From NCBI GenBank assembly GCA_032871835.1, contig CM065295.1, positions 27,290,501-27,354,500 of the forward strand: 64,000 nucleotides of DNA, written 5' to 3'. Below, one piece after another: positions 11,934 to 25,495 of the stretch. Within the stretch, counting starts at the first letter, position 1. Each line of letters begins with the position of its first letter. The notes beneath the pieces were generated by a model. It worked only from the letters and a program-made list of their open reading frames with translations. It made no database searches and had not been told where the DNA came from. The translations under genes were made by a program, and so were the position numbers. The stretch is from Dipteronia dyeriana. Taxonomy: Eukaryota; Streptophyta; Magnoliopsida; Sapindales; Sapindaceae.

Positions 11934-13355
11934 ATGTCTCTAAATGATAAATTGAGTATTATTGAAAAGCAAGGTATAAGAGATATATGTCTAGTCGACA
12001 GTGCAACGACACATACAATTTTACGGAATCAGAAATACTTTCTGAATTTAACTTTGCTTAAGGCAAATGTTAATACAATATCAGGTCTAGCAGATCTGAT
12101 AGAAGGCTCTGGTAGAGCCATGATATTGTTACCAAACAATTTTAAAATATGTATCAATGATGCTTTATATTCAAGTAGATTCATAAGAAATCTACTAAGT
12201 TTCAAGGATATACGGTATAATGGATTTCACATAGAAACCATAAATGATGTGAATATCGAATATATGTGCATTAAATCCCATAATTTAGGCCAAAAACTCA
12301 TTCTGGAAAAGCTACGTGCTTTATCATATGAGTTATATTACACCCTTATAAGAGGTGTAGAAGTTTATGCAGTTATGAACCAGAAGTTCTCAGACCCAAA
12401 AATATTTATGCTCTGGTATGACCGTCTTGGTCACCTAGGATCCACAATTATGCAAAGAATCAGTGAAAATTCTCATGGGCATCCATTAAAGAACCAGAAG
12501 ATTCTTTTATCCCATGAAAATTTATATACTGCATGTTCACAAGGGAAATTAGTAATAAAACCATCTCAATCCAAGGTTGGTTTTGAATCCCTATCATTCC
12601 TACAAAGAATTCAAGGGGACATATGTGGAGCTATTCATCCACCAAGTGGATCATTCCGATATTTTATGGTTCTAGTTGATGCATCCATCAGATGGTCACA
12701 CGTTTGTTTATTATCAACACGTAATGTTGATTTTACAAGATTACTTGCACAGATTATCAAGCTTCGGGCACATTTTCCCGATCATCCGATTAAGTCAATA
12801 CGCCTTGATAATGCTGGTGAATTTACTTCCAAGACATTTGATGAATATTGCAGATCAGTTGGGATTGATATTGAACATACAGTTCAACATGTTCATACTC
12901 AGAATGGATTAGCAGAGTCGCTTATCAAGCGTCTCCAGGTAATTGCAAGAACTTTATTATTGCGAACACAATTACCAATTTATGTTTGGAGACATGCTAT
13001 TTTACATGCTGTTGCATTAATTCATCTTCGTCCCACTGCTTATCATCAATATTCACCAGTACAACTTGTATTTGGCCATCAACCAGATATTTCTCATCTG
13101 CGAACTTTTGGTTGTGCAGTATATGTCCCAATTGCACCTACACATAGACCTAAAATGGGATCCTGACGGCATTTGGGAATATATATGAGTCTAGATTCAC
13201 CATCAATTATTAGATATCTGGAACCTTTAACTGATGATCTTTTTACTGTACGAATTGTTGATTTTCATTTTGATGAGGGAAATTTCCCATCATTAGGAAA
13301 AACTTCTCCTGAAGAGAAGCGTGAACTTTCTTGGAAAGTCCATAGTCTAATTTAT
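11934..13355 (+). pseudogene. Protease-integrase of C+
   Basis: A 410-codon frame at 11934-13166 holds the aspartic protease (LVDSATTHTI, residues about 20-29, where the family usually has DSGT), the pre-integrase zinc region (WYDRLGHLG) and the integrase core with its three acidic positions in GDICG, RLDNAGEF and NGLAES. A stop at 13164-13166 precedes a further open piece (13173-13376) with the end of integrase. The frame is then cut by the solo LTR at 13356 after SWKVHSLIY and resumes at 15745 with HLDLYTSQCEN. No typical GKGCPE-type finger was seen. Confidence 0.85.
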
Positions 13356-15739
13356 TGTAGGGAAAAAACGGTTTAAAAACGCAACGGAAGCGTGAGAAAA
13401 ACAAAACAAAAAAACAATTAGGGTTTGCGTATAAATAAAAATTTTCCCTTTTATGCAACGAGAACCTTAACCCTAGATTAATTGATGTATATAAAAGTAT
13501 CGTACATTTATCGCGTGACGACTGAACAAGCTCTGAATTAATTCCGTAAGATCTTCCAATCCAATCACGAATGTGAATCACCTAGGAGTGTGGGCTCCCA
13601 TTCTTAAAATTGTATTCCTGAGGATGGAGACAAAGAAAATATCTTTTCTTTGTTAGTTACAAATATCCTCCAAGAGAAAAATCCAAGAACGTCTGGTCAC
13701 TTGTGAATTATCAATCAATTTGATTGAAACTCTCGTGAACCTTGATTCAATGTTGTACACAAAACCCTTTTGATGTAAAGGATATTAGTTTACTATCGAA
13801 TACAAAAGCGTTCCCCTTTTTTCTCTTCTAGCCCGAAATCACACACACCCTTTATCTATGAGTTGATCGAATTTTGTCTAGAGCAAAAACTAATTTTTTC
13901 CCTCAAAATTCTCTCTTGCTATGCCAAATTCTCTCTTGAAAATTACTAGGCATGGCCGAAATTTTCATCATAGAATTCATAGGGCTGGCCGAAAATCACA
14001 CATATATATATAGGATCAAAAATCATTTCCTAAAAAGGATTTACTTGGTTGGCAAGAATCATTTCCTTAGGTGGATTTATTTGGTAGTTAAATCTTAAAG
14101 AAATTCTATCCTTTTGTATATATATATATATATGGGCTGGCCGAATTTTATATGATATAGATTAGGATTACAAATCCTTTCCTAAGAAGGATTACTTGGT
14201 AGTTAAGAATCCTTTTAAAAAAGGAATTCTATCCTAACACCAAGACTCCTAATCCAACTCAAAAGTGTATTTGTAACCATATTAAAGACTTCCTAATTTG
14301 ATTAGATAAATAACTCATTTCATTTATCTACTTATCAAATATAGTCTTTAACATTAACTATACTACCAACAATAGTATAGTTTTTAGGAGACTAACTCCT
14401 AATAGGAAAAGATTTTGACTTTTAATTAAATAATTAATTAATCAACAAATTAATTAATTTATATTTAATTAAATAATAATAAAATAAAAATAATATATTT
14501 AAGCTATTCACCATAGCCATTGCCGCCCATACCTAGTATAAAAGCCATATATTACTTTTCTTATTTTATTAAATCCATTGGACCATAATAAAAAATCCAC
14601 ATGTGAACTAGACCTATTCTTACAAAAAGAAACAAGTTCACATGCCTTATAACAATTCTAGATGGACCCCTAAATTGGTCCGGTAGAATATATCAAGTGA
14701 TCCATGCAAGTTCGTGTGGATTGAGAATCTTGGCGGGCTATCTAAATTTAAGCTCCAATAGACACAACCTAATCACAATCAACAAATGATTCACTTAGGT
14801 CCAATCTATTTAATTTTAGTTCATTCCACTAAAGAACTAAAATTGAACTCTTAAATAAAGATAAAATAAGTTGATGTTACTCATTCGTACCCTAGATAAC
14901 CTTATTGGAGAAAGTGTATCCTCGTGAAGAATACCAGTAATCGCCAAGAGCTCATAGACCGCCTATAGCTCTCCAAGTTACCATATTTACTCATATGACC
15001 ACATTTTGTACTTTGATATTTTGACCTGTCCAGAAGCCATGTTTCAATAGACACTATTGAAAACTTAACGTTAAGCTTTAATATCCAATACCTCAAAACA
15101 TCCATATGATGGTATTCTACTCTCATTCAATAAATGGAGCCACGATGTCCATATCTATAAATGAAGTCCTCTATCGATTAACAAATGAATACCACCAAAC
15201 TATCGAGGATAGACTATACTATATAATCGTACTCATTGATAGCTCAAATGATAACACTTGCAACCATAAGTCCATCATTTATCTTAGGATTAAGATAGAC
15301 TCTCCGATTGTCTTCAAATGAAAACTTTTATCCATTGACGATTCTAGATAAATTATTTCATTTTGATCCTATTCAATGCACCCGGTGCACTAGATTCTTT
15401 TGCCCAAAGACACCACACTTTGATGATTTTAGACTCATCATAACATATTTGATCCCACTTAAATGCTAGCAAAAGAATCTACAACTTTGACAAGATAAAG
15501 GTGCCCAACCTTCTATCTTAAGTTGTGAATATTATTCAAGACTAACTAAAGAATTGTGTCTACCTCATACATATCTAGATGTATGAACAATTCTTCTTTT
15601 CTCATAGTCTTTTGACCTTATGATTATTGACTTTTGACAATTATAATAATTAAACTATAAATGCTATAAGATTTGTTAAACTAAAAATCACTTTATTCAT
15701 TATAATATTACACTCTTGCTATCGAGCATAATCCTAACA
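13356..15739 (+). mobile_element. Solo LTR (2.4 kb) inserted in the pol gene of C+
   Basis: Starts TGTAGGGAAAAAACGG and ends CTAACA. It interrupts the C+ polyprotein exactly, and removing it plus five bases restores the reading frame from SLIY to HLDLY. Flanks are TTTAT (13351-13355) and TTCAT (15740-15744), a 5-bp duplication with one mismatch. There is no internal coding region, so this is a solo LTR left by LTR-LTR recombination. Another copy of its 3' end opens the window (1-506). The ORFs inside it are short and unrelated to anything I recognise. Confidence 0.85.
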
Positions 15740-15744
15740 TTCAT

Positions 15745-17990
15745 CTTGACCTATACACATCTCAATGTGAGAATGAAGGAAGTCCGTAAAATAGTCCATC
15801 TTTAAACAATAGCAAATCAATTACCAGATGCATTTACCGATGCTACTAGGGTAACAAAATCATACATCCCAGCTGTTAATGTACCAGCACAGGTGATTGT
15901 TCCAGAAGAATGATCTAAACAAATGATAGCAAAAGAATCATCTACTGCACGCCAGAAGCGTGGTAGGCCACTCTATTCGAAAGATATTGTTCCTCGGAAA
16001 AGGAAAAGAAATTACCAGGATCTTGTTCCTAAGATTATAAATAAATCCACTTTCTCAAAATCGACTCTACAAGAGTTAGATGCCTCTGAAAGAACACAGG
16101 TCGCTAAAGTGACAGAAACCCCTACAGGGGAAAGAATCCCTGAAGAGATTCAAGAACATGGAAATGAGGAAATTTCTATAAATTATACAAGAGAAATGTG
16201 GAATCGTGAGGAAACAATCCTCAATGATATATTTTCATATACAGTGGCCCACTGAAATTATAAATGATGATTATGAGCCTTATAGTGTTGATGATTGTAG
16301 GCAAAGATCTGATTGGCATAAATGGAGAGAAGCAAATCAAACTGAATTGAATTCATTAGCCAAATGTAAAGTATTTGGATCAATAATCCAGACGCTTGGA
16401 GACGTCAAACCTATTAGATACAAATGGGTTTTTATACGGAAACGTAATGAGAAAAACGAGGTTGTGAGATATAAGGTATGACTCGTAGCACAAGGTTTCT
16501 CATAGAGACTTGGTATTGATTTTGATAAGACATACTCACCAGTGATGGATACAATTACGTTTCGTTTTCTGATAAGTTTGACTGTCTTGGAAAGACTTGA
16601 AATGCGTCTTATGGACATCGTAACTGTCTATTTATATGGCTCACTCGAATCAGATATTTATATGAGAATCCTTGAAAGATTTAGAATGTCGGAAGCATAC
16701 AACTCGAAACGTCGCAATTTATACTCAATTAAATTACAAAGGTCTTTATATGGATTAAAGCAATCTGGACGCATGTGGTATAACCGCCTCAGTGAATATT
16801 TGATTAAAGAAAGATATATTAATAATCCTATATGCCCATGTGTCTTTATAAAGAATCAGAATCTGGGTTTGCTATCATAGCAGTTTATGTTGATGATATG
16901 AATTTAATTGGAACTCCAGAAGAGCTCCTGAAAACTACTGAATATTTGAAAAAGGAATTCGAGATGAAAGATTTGGGAAAAACAAAATATTGTCTCGGTC
17001 TAGAGATTGAACATAAATCAAATGGAATACTTATCCATCAATCAGCATATGTTGAAAAGATCCTGAAAAGATTCCACATGGATAATGCTCACCTATTGAG
17101 TATTCCTTATGGCTATTAGAACTCTTGATCCTAAGAAAGATCCATTCCGACCACTTGAAGATGGTGAAAGATACTTGGTTCTGAAGTATCATATCTTAAT
17201 GCAATTTGTGCTTTGTTGCATCTGGCTAAATGTACTAGACCAGACATTGCATTTTCAGTAAATTTGCTTGCTAGATTCAATTCAGCACCAACTCAAAGGC
17301 ATTGGAATGGAATCAAACATCTTATTCGTTACCTTCATGGCACGAAAGATTTAGGATTTTTTTATTCGAAATCTAACAATTTTTCAGGTTTACTTGGTTA
17401 TGCTGATGCCGGATATCTGTCTGATCCCTAAAAAGATGGTTCACAAACGGGATACTTTTTTACATATAATGTCACAACAATCTCTTGGCACTCCACAAAG
17501 CAAACTATTGTTGCTACATTCTCTAATCATTCAAAGATCCTTGCACTTCATGAAACAAGTCGAGAATGTGTTTGGCTAAGGTCAGTTATTCATCATATTC
17601 AAAAGACATATGGATTCTCATTATCTACAGAAATGTCGACACCGATATTTGAAGATAATGCGGCTTGTATTGCTCAAGTTAGAGGAGGATATATCAAAGG
17701 AGATAGAACCAAACATATTTCTCCTAAATTCTTCTATACTCATGACTTCAACAGAACCGACAGATCGATGTTAAACAAATTCGGTCTACATATAATCTTG
17801 CAGATTTGTTTACCAAGACATTGCCTAAATCAACTTTTGAGAAACTGGTATATGGAATTGGCATGTGTCGGCTCTGTAAATTACAGACTGATATTGAAAT
17901 TTTGTTCAGGGGAAGTACCCAATCAAGGGGAGCAAAATTTGAATGGACATACTGTACTATTTTTCCTTAACCTGATTTTATCCCACTAGG
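15745..17990 (+). pseudogene. Reverse transcriptase-RNase H of C+
   Basis: Continues the C+ polyprotein after the solo LTR: linker (KKRGRPLYSKD-like basic segment near 15950), reverse transcriptase (WREANQTELNSL near 16330; KWVFIRKRNEK; SLYGLKQSGRMWYNRL near 16745; catalytic YVDDMNLIG at about 16886-16912) and RNase H (HLAKCTRPDIAFSVNLLARF near 17217; LGYADAGYLSDP; FEDNAACIAQV near 17648; DRTKHI). Several stops (16480, about 16504, 17119, 17431) and frameshifts break the frame. Confidence 0.85.
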
Positions 17991-18130
17991 TTTTACCGGA
18001 AAGGTTTTAATGAGGCCGTTCTGAACATGTACAATATAACTTAATCCGGAAGATCATTGTATATATTTTGCTAAGGTTTTTATCCCATTGAGTTTTTCTT
18101 AGAAAATTAAGATACACGTGGTGAAAATCC

Positions 18131-18139
18131 AAGGGGGAA
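18131..18139 (+). other. Polypurine tract of C+
   Basis: AAGGGGGAA directly before the 3' LTR start at 18140; primes plus-strand DNA in LTR elements. Confidence 0.75.
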
Positions 18140-18298
18140 TATTAAAGAATATTGTGGATTTTGCCACCACAGCACCACTTGCATGTAATTGCCACCACAT
18201 CATTTGGAATTAAGACGTGTGGAAGTAAGTTGTGTTGCCACATTTTTATGGTGACTAGTGGCAAACAAGATGTCCCTTTCTGATTGGTTACTAAACCC

Positions 18299-18343
<45 letters not shown>

Positions 18344-18500
18344 TCTTTATTTTGAGCTTAAGAACAATCAAATGAAAGCCTTTCCTTGTATTCTACATAA
18401 TCAATACAAAGGCAAACGAAAGGCAATCTCCCATATACCTTTGTCTTATTTATTTTATTATTTTATTTAATGCTTTATTTATTTTATTTTATTTATAACA
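18140..18500 (+). repeat. 3' LTR of C+
   Basis: 361 bp, aligned over its length with 9869-10195, followed by the target duplication CTAAT (18501-18505). It contains a (TA)n(TG)n microsatellite at about 18300-18342, expanded relative to the 5' copy. Confidence 0.9.
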
Positions 18501-18505
18501 CTAAT
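18501..18505. repeat. Target-site duplication CTAAT, right of C+
   Basis: Perfect copy of 9864-9868. Confidence 0.9.
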
Positions 18506-19979
18506 ATATATATATATATATATATATTGTTTTAAAAAAACCGAATCTTTTATTTAAATACGAAATCATCTTTGATTCTTTTTTTTTTCAAATAATATAT
18601 ATATAATATTCAAAAAAATTGATCAAATCTATATTTGATTTTAAAAAAAATTCAAATAAAAAATATCTCATATCTTTTATTTGATTTTATTTGAATTCAA
18701 ACTATTTAAATTTAAAAATTAAATATTTAATAAAATAAAATAAAATAACCATATTATCGTATTTTATTCAAAAATAAATATCAACATACACCTTCATTCA
18801 GTGATTAATAACATAATTAAATAATCTTATTATTTAATTTATTTAATCACCATTATTCATTAATTAAATAATCTCTTTATTTAATTAATTCCCGAATAAA
18901 TACGTATCACTTTCGTAACACAATTAATTGGATAATCCAATTAATTAAATGTGACCCTCACTACCTAAATCGATCGGGCTAGCAAGGGGTCTTAATGGAC
19001 CCACAGTATTTTGAGCTCTAGTAATCCTCAGAATCATTAATTAAACTCTTTAATTAGTATTCATTGATTATTAACTCCGGTATTATTCCACTAAAAACCC
19101 GAAACTGCACTCTCTCAACTGCAGACGCTTTTACACAGATCGATACAACTCGGTGTCTATCGATATAGCTATTACATATGGTGTGATCCTCCGCAGTAGT
19201 TCATAATTAGAGTTGGGTCATAATATCCGTTATACCCCTCTAATTACATATATCCTTTAAGGACCATTGATTCTATAATGGATAATAAATCCTATTTCCT
19301 CACGGAATTAGGAGAGCGCTCATATTGTCCAAGCCCTGAATAACCTCTTTAGGGAACTACCATATACTTCTCACAAGAAGAAGTGCATTCCACTATTGTA
19401 TACAAACCTTCCCAACCACAAGCCAAACCACAATCCCAACATACGGAGTATATTGATCAGAAAATATATCTGACCTCACCCATGGTATATCAAAGACCAC
19501 GATCTAACCTGAAGGAGTCGATAAGACACTCTGGATTAAGATCACCCACATACAGTCATCATTAGTTGATATATATAGATCTCATCGGTAAACGGATCTT
19601 GGTGTGAGATTCATATAGATCATGGCCCAGTCCTATATGATCACATCATACAAGGTGCTTCCATTCCCATATCTCATATGAATGATTTGTGATAGAATCA
19701 CTGTATATTACGGAATAGACCGCAGCTATAGATTAACCACAAATAAAGTACCCAGGTTTATTTGCTATCTATGAACTCTTTAACTTGCATGTCTTTTATT
19801 GTATTCATCCGTATATGACACTCATATACACAGTTCGAGATAACATCCGGCAATCCAGGATGTTAATATGTACATAAGTTTATAAAATAAATAACATAAC
19901 AAGAATGAATTGAACATTTCTTTTTATTTACTTCATAAATTCATTTACAAATTACATGTTTAGGGCATAACCCCCAACA
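18506..19979 (-). repeat. 5' LTR of copia C-, second part (family A)
   Basis: Aligns with about 21720-23052 of the family A solo LTR, including the conserved block from about 18890 (ttaattgg, cgatcgggctagcaaggg) to the terminal CCAACA at 19976-19979. Together with 9236-9868 it forms one LTR. Low-complexity AT sequence at 18506-18780 is the least conserved part. Confidence 0.85.
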
Positions 19980-21025
19980 TTACAGTCCTTTCGGGACTGT
20001 TGTCATCGACCGTATTCTCTACGATATGCTTATCTTCCTAGCTTGTCCCATCTTTCGTAGGTGTCTCCCTCCGGTCCAGGTCAAACCGGGTCAGAGTTTC
20101 TGCTCTGACTTCCACATCATCTATCACCTGGTCATCACACTCCTCAAGAGTGTACAGTTGTATCACCTGTGATTCTGCTTTCTCGCTGTACACAGTCAGA
20201 TTTGCCTTTCTTGCCCACTCTTGTGAGATTTTCATGACTCTCACTTCTACTTCTGTAGGAAATTTCACCATTAGTGCATAGGTGGCAGTCATGACTTTCG
20301 TCTTGTTCAAGAAAGGCCGACCCAGTAAGGTATTGTATGGCCAATTCTCTATGCTCACGACCACAAAGTCTAGTAACACCGTCTTGGTACACGAAAAGCT
20401 ACTTATCTCCGTAGGCAGCTTCACCATTCCTAGTGACCTTACCTCTGCTTCTCTGAAGCCTCTAAGTGGAACTTTAGGTGGTTGGAGGTCTCTTCTTTGC
20501 AACCCCTCTAATTGGTCATACACTTTCACACTTAAAATATTCGTCGAGCTTCCATTGTCGATCAGTATCCTTCTTACTTCCCTATGGCTACACGAACCGA
20601 CACCACAATTGCATCAGTCGGCCTTACTTCCGATGTATGTGTGTCAGCTTCAGTGAAAATTATAGGATCCTAGCCTTGTTTGGATCTCTTTTGATTTGGC
20701 CCTAACAGGTTCACCTCCAGATTTCTCTGACCATCTATAGCTTCTCTAACTTCGGACATACTCTCTCGACTGCTACTTCCGGTGTATGGCCCACCAAAGA
20801 TGGTATTGATTGCTCCATTACTCGGATCTCTCATGGGACTCTTCTGTCTTCTATCTCGCTCCTCCATTATGGTGTTTTTGCACAGGTCATCCTCATTCCT
20901 GAGGATCATGTCTTTGAGGTGTCCTTCTCTGATTAACTTTTCGATGTAGTCCCTCAGCTAATAACACTTGGAGGTTTCATGGTCGTTCTTCTGGTGGAAC
21001 CTACAATACTTGGTGATGTCTCTTC
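19980..21025 (-). pseudogene. Gypsy G2: protease and knuckle region
   Basis: Read on the minus strand: a Tat-type knuckle YCRFHQKNDHETSKC (about 21010-20965), a linker, then a protease-like region with YNTLLGRPFL near 20330 and an acidic tail to 20038. A stop codon lies within the knuckle region (CY*LRDY) and the frame shifts more than once. The sequence is cut at 19979 by the LTR of C-. No reverse transcriptase or integrase of this element is in the window. Confidence 0.75.
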
Positions 21026-23052
21026 TGTTGGAACCCTGTTCACCGGTCACGTAGCGGATATGGGTTTTAAAAATTTTTATACAGATCGTAATCTGTATCT
21101 GGGACCAGTGAACTTGGGATCGTAATTATTTTCGGAACAAATACATATACTAATTATTACACTAATAAAATATATATGTAAATACAGGAAATTATAATCA
21201 ATAATAAAAGAAGATTAAAATAGAACCATACTAATGTTTGGAGGCTCCTTCACTTGTCGATATGCTCCTGGTCTGTACCACTGATCTTCCTAGCTATTTC
21301 TGGGATTGGTAACTGCGTGTGGGCACGTCATGGTCTCAGGAATTTAGAATGGAGGTTGAAGAAAAGAAAGAACAAGAAACTCTTTCTTTGATATCAGAGC
21401 ACAACACTTGTACATAAAAAAAAATCTCCTATTTTTTTTTAAAACCAAACGTACACAGTGCACAAAGCAAAAATATTTATCTATATTTTTATTTATGCGT
21501 CTCACGCACATGCTGCACACACTAGTGCTCACTAGTTCACGCACCACTTAATGCACAAAAGCAAATAAATTAAACGATTGATGCGTGACTCCTTTTTTTT
21601 TGTTTTTAGTCAATATATATTTACTATGCGTTTTCATTCACATTTTTTTAAAATTATATATATCATATATATAATATTTAAATAAAATAAAAAACTAATC
21701 ATATCTTTATTTAAAAAATAAAATCTATATTTTATTTATCAAATAAGATATTATATATATATATATATATAAATTTAAACAATTCAAATTTAAATATATA
21801 TAATTTATTTTATTTAATATATGAGATAATCACATTATCTCATCATTCAAAAATAAATAACAGTTGAAACCCATCATTCATGACTAATTACACTATTAAA
21901 TAATCTTCTTATTTAATTGTCATAATTGTCATTATAATCTACTGAATAATCTAATTATTCAATCAACTCCTGACACGTGTCACTTTCGTAACACAATTAA
22001 TTGGACAATCCAATTAATTAATCGTGACCCTTGTTACCTAAATCAATCGAGCTAGCAAGGGGACCTAATGGACCCACAGTATTTTGAGCTCCAGTAATCC
22101 TCGGAATCATTAATTAAACTTCTTAATTAACATTCATTGATTATTAACTCCGGTGTTATTCCACTAAAAACCCGAAGCTGCATTCTCTCAACTGTAGACG
22201 TTTTTACACAGACCGATACAACTCGGTGTTCATCGATATAGCTATTACTTATGGTGTGATCCTCCACAGTTGTTCATAATTAGAGCTGGATCATAATGTC
22301 TGTTATACCGCTCTAATTACATATATCCTTTAAGTACCGTTGATTCTCTTATGGACAATAAATCATATTTCCTTACGGAATTAAGAGAGCCCTCATATTG
22401 TCCAATCCCTGAATCAACCCTTAAGGGAACTGCTATCTACTTCTCACAAGAAGGAATGGATTCCACTATTATGTACAAACCTTCCCAGCCACAAGCCAAA
22501 CCGCAATCCCAACATACAGAGTATACTGATCAGGAAATGCATCTGACCTCACCCATGGTATATCAAAGACCGCGATCTAACTTGAAGGAGACGATAAGAC
22601 ACTCTGGATTAAGATCACCCACATATAGCCATCATTAGTTGATATATATCAGTCTTATCGGTAAACGGATCTTGATGTGAGATTCATATAGATAATGGTC
22701 TAGTCCTATATGATCACATCATACAAGGTGCCTCCATTCCCATATCTCTTATGAATGATTCAGGATAGAATCACTATACATTATGGAATGGACCGCAGCT
22801 ATAGATTAACCACAAATAAAGTACCCAGCTTTATTTGCTATCTATTGACTTTTTAGATTGCACGTCACTTATTGTATCCATCCGTATATGACACTCATAT
22901 ACACAGTTCGAGATAACATCCGACAATCCAGGATGTTAATATATGCACAAGTTTAATAAATAAATAACATAACATGAATGAATTGAACATTTCTTTTAAT
23001 TTACTTCATAAATCCATTTACAAATTACATATTTAGGGCATAAACTCCAACA
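21026..23052 (-). mobile_element. Solo LTR of copia family A, in G2
   Basis: 2027 bp beginning TGTTGGAACCC and ending CTCCAACA, flanked by a perfect 5-bp duplication TCTTC (21021-21025 and 23053-23057). It splits the minus-strand gag-pol of G2. It matches the LTR of C- (9236-9868 plus 18506-19979), which shows the orientation is minus. A (TA)n tract lies near 21755-21772. ORFs such as 22351-22638 also appear in the sister copy (19383-19565) but are interrupted, so I do not call them genes. Confidence 0.93.
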
Positions 23053-23057
23053 TCTTC

Positions 23058-24734
23058 TGTCAAAACTTGACTGTTTCGGCGGTTTCTTACACGGGTTCTT
23101 ATCTTCTATCACATTCAAGATTTCTTCTTGCCCTCTTACCAGTGAAGTGTAGTTAGTGTATTGTCTCCTGAACTGTCTACCACCTTTGTCGTCGTCCTTT
23201 CGCCTATCCTTACCTTTCCCTCACTGCCTTTCTGCTTCGCTTTGCCGTTATTCTTTGGGTTACCATCCTTGTGCTTTTGGCTACTTTCGGGCCGACCCCC
23301 GTGTATAAGTTCTCCACCATGGGCTAGTTGTTCCTCTTCTGCCATGGTGTATTGGCCAACTTGGTCTACCATGCTCGCATACGTGGTCGGTCCCCTTTAC
23401 CTCAGGCTTAGGGTCAGATGGTTGTGTTGTAAATTGTTGATAAACGCCTGACACTAGTACATCATCATTGGGCTCTTGTACTTCTGATACCTCTTACGAG
23501 AAATTGGTTAGGTAATCCTTCAATTTCTCATCTTTCCTTTGCTTTAGGGTTGACAATGCTGATTTGGACTTCCTTCGCTGAATGTTTCCCATGAATTTCC
23601 TAGTAAAGGCTTGTACTAATTCTTCAAAACTCCTAGTGAAGTCTGCGGATAGCCCTCCAAACCATCTAGATCCATGTTCTCCCAAAGTTTGTGGGAACAT
23701 GCGACACATGAGGGAGTCATCATAATCATACTGCGCCATGGCATTTTGGTACCTCCTTACGTGCTCCTATGGGTCAGTATTGGCTTTGAATTGCTCCACA
23801 CGCGGCATTCTGAATTTCTCCAAAAAACGGGCATGTCTTATTGAATCAGAAAATGTGTTTCTGAAGTTCTTGATTAGAGGGTTTCCCAAACTTTACCTTC
23901 GTTCGAGAGCTTCTATCCTTCTAAGGAGAATCTCTCACTCCCCTTCTGGCTCTCCATGTTCGTCGAACCTCTAACGGATTGTTATCCCATATGGATCCCT
24001 AGGGACCTTCCCACTGATCTGGGCACCAAAGGGGCCACGCCTGACCGTCGGGGTTAGCTCTTTATGCCTTCTAGGGGATGTTTCATCGTCACTTGAATGT
24101 GAGCGGGACCTTTTCCGCTGATCATCATTTATGTGCACCCGTTTGGGGTAGGTTTCTACTACATTGTACCTTTCCACATATTTCCATGAACTAGACTTCC
24201 GATGTTCCATTGCTTCCCTACCTTCTCGGGCACCTCTCCAGAGCGAACGCCCCTCTTTTCGTGATATTCCGCCTCATCTCTTCCAAGTTTCTGGGGAGCT
24301 TCTGGAGTGACAGTTACTATCTCAGAGTGCACCATAAGATACTGAGCCACGATTGGCATGGAAAGTTGATACAGTGAACTCTAGTTAGTCATGGTTGATA
24401 TGTTGATCCCCTACTTAGCGGCATCTTCGATGACTTTTCGTAAGGACTCTTAGATCTGCTTGAACGCTTCCGGGGAGATACCAGCGACTGCACCTGTGGA
24501 TGTTACAATGTCAGGTCTTGTGGATAGCGGGGTCCATAAAGATGGATCTTCTCTTACGGTGGCAACACCCACAGAATTTGGGGCATTGGTATCACGCATC
24601 GTGTCAACATTACGAGAGGATGGACTTCTGTCTCTGTCAGTGTCCATAATGTTGCCTTTAGCTAACTTCTTTCCAAATTAATCACATAAACCAAATACTG
24701 TTATAGGTCTAAGCTCTCTCCTTCTAGCACCAGT
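23058..24734 (-). pseudogene. Gypsy G2: gag
   Basis: Minus-strand gag from about 24647 (MDTDRDRSPSSRNVD) through a charged segment (24210-23971, RKRSRSHSSDDETSPRRHK) and the retrotransposon-gag core (23739-23494; MCRMFPQTLGEHGSRWF, LVQAFTRKFMGN) to a Lys-rich stretch at 23372-23136. Stops and shifts interrupt it, e.g. after FKQI and after TIR. PBS-like actggtgctagaaggag lies at about 24718-24734 on the minus strand, next to the LTR. Same gene order as G1. Confidence 0.75.
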
Positions 24735-25495
24735 TGTTGATGGTGATTTCTAGACTAATCCCCCATCACACAATTAAAGCGAAGTAACAACTAATTGCAA
24801 ACACAAATAACAAGAAAGTAAATAATACACAGAGTTTTACATGGTAAAACCCCAAAGTGGGGAAACGTCCACGGTTGCTAATGGCAGCAACAAGAATTCA
24901 CTATGTTGGAAAAAGATTACACACTCAATCCCTCTCTTATGCTCTCATTAATCAAATTACATTTACCTCTTTATGGGTATTTTTAGAGTCTATTTATATA
25001 TGCATAGAACCCTAATTCTTAATGTACACGTAAGGAAAGTCTTTGGTTATTTAATGAAATTCTAACTTCTTAGAGTTGTGCTTTCTTTCTTCCTTATTTG
25101 GAGTTGGTTTGTATTTCAATTGTCTTTAGATCTCTTTCCTAATCTGGATTCTGATATCTATAAGAAAGTCTGTTTCCTTATCAGAATGGGCTTCCAAAAG
25201 CCTTGTTCAAGTCAGACTCTTTTTTAACGTATTCGAGTCGTGATTCCATCGAACTTGGGTGCTATCCACATGTCACGCGTCTGATTGTCTATTTCCCCGA
25301 CCATTCTTTTTTTACCCCTGATTATCAATTCAATCTCGACCATCTTGACAATCCGATCGGATTCACTCCCCTGATCATCTGCATTATTTAGGTCGTGGGG
25401 TGCTGGTCAGGTTTTCTCCGTCCTTCTTGAGTTGACTTAATCTGATCGTCTCCTAGTGACGTGGCACCCCGACCCTGATCTTTTGACATATCACA
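24735..25495 (-). repeat. 5' LTR of gypsy G2
   Basis: On the plus strand it starts TGTTGATGGTGATTTCTAG beside the primer site and ends about TATCACA at 25495. It shares its first 300 bases and its tail (repeats of the cccgaccat/cccgatcgg type) with the solo LTR at 55282-59326. The minus strand has a TATA-like tatataaata at 25000-24991, a probable element promoter. The outer end is set by similarity and cannot be checked by a duplication because the other end of G2 is lost. Confidence 0.75.

Larger units (their letters stand above)
9869..18500 (+). mobile_element. Complete copia element C+ (interrupted by a solo LTR)
   Basis: This full-structure Ty1/copia retrotransposon is oriented +. It has two LTRs (9869-10195 and 18140-18500) bounded by TATTA...ATAACA, a leader, gag, protease, integrase, reverse transcriptase, RNase H and a polypurine tract. 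The 5-bp flanking repeats CTAAT/CTAAT mark its insertion into the LTR of C-. Without the 2.4-kb solo LTR at 13356-15739 it measures about 6.2 kb. Gag, pol and RNase H all contain stops or frameshifts, so it cannot encode its own proteins now. Confidence 0.92.

Noticed and set aside
18301..18342. (TA)n(TG)n as a functional site
   Set aside because: A simple microsatellite that explains part of the length difference of the two C+ LTRs; no evidence of function.
22351..22638. 95-codon ORF in the family A solo LTR
   Set aside because: Only a part of it is open in the sister LTR (19383-19565), and it has no domain.
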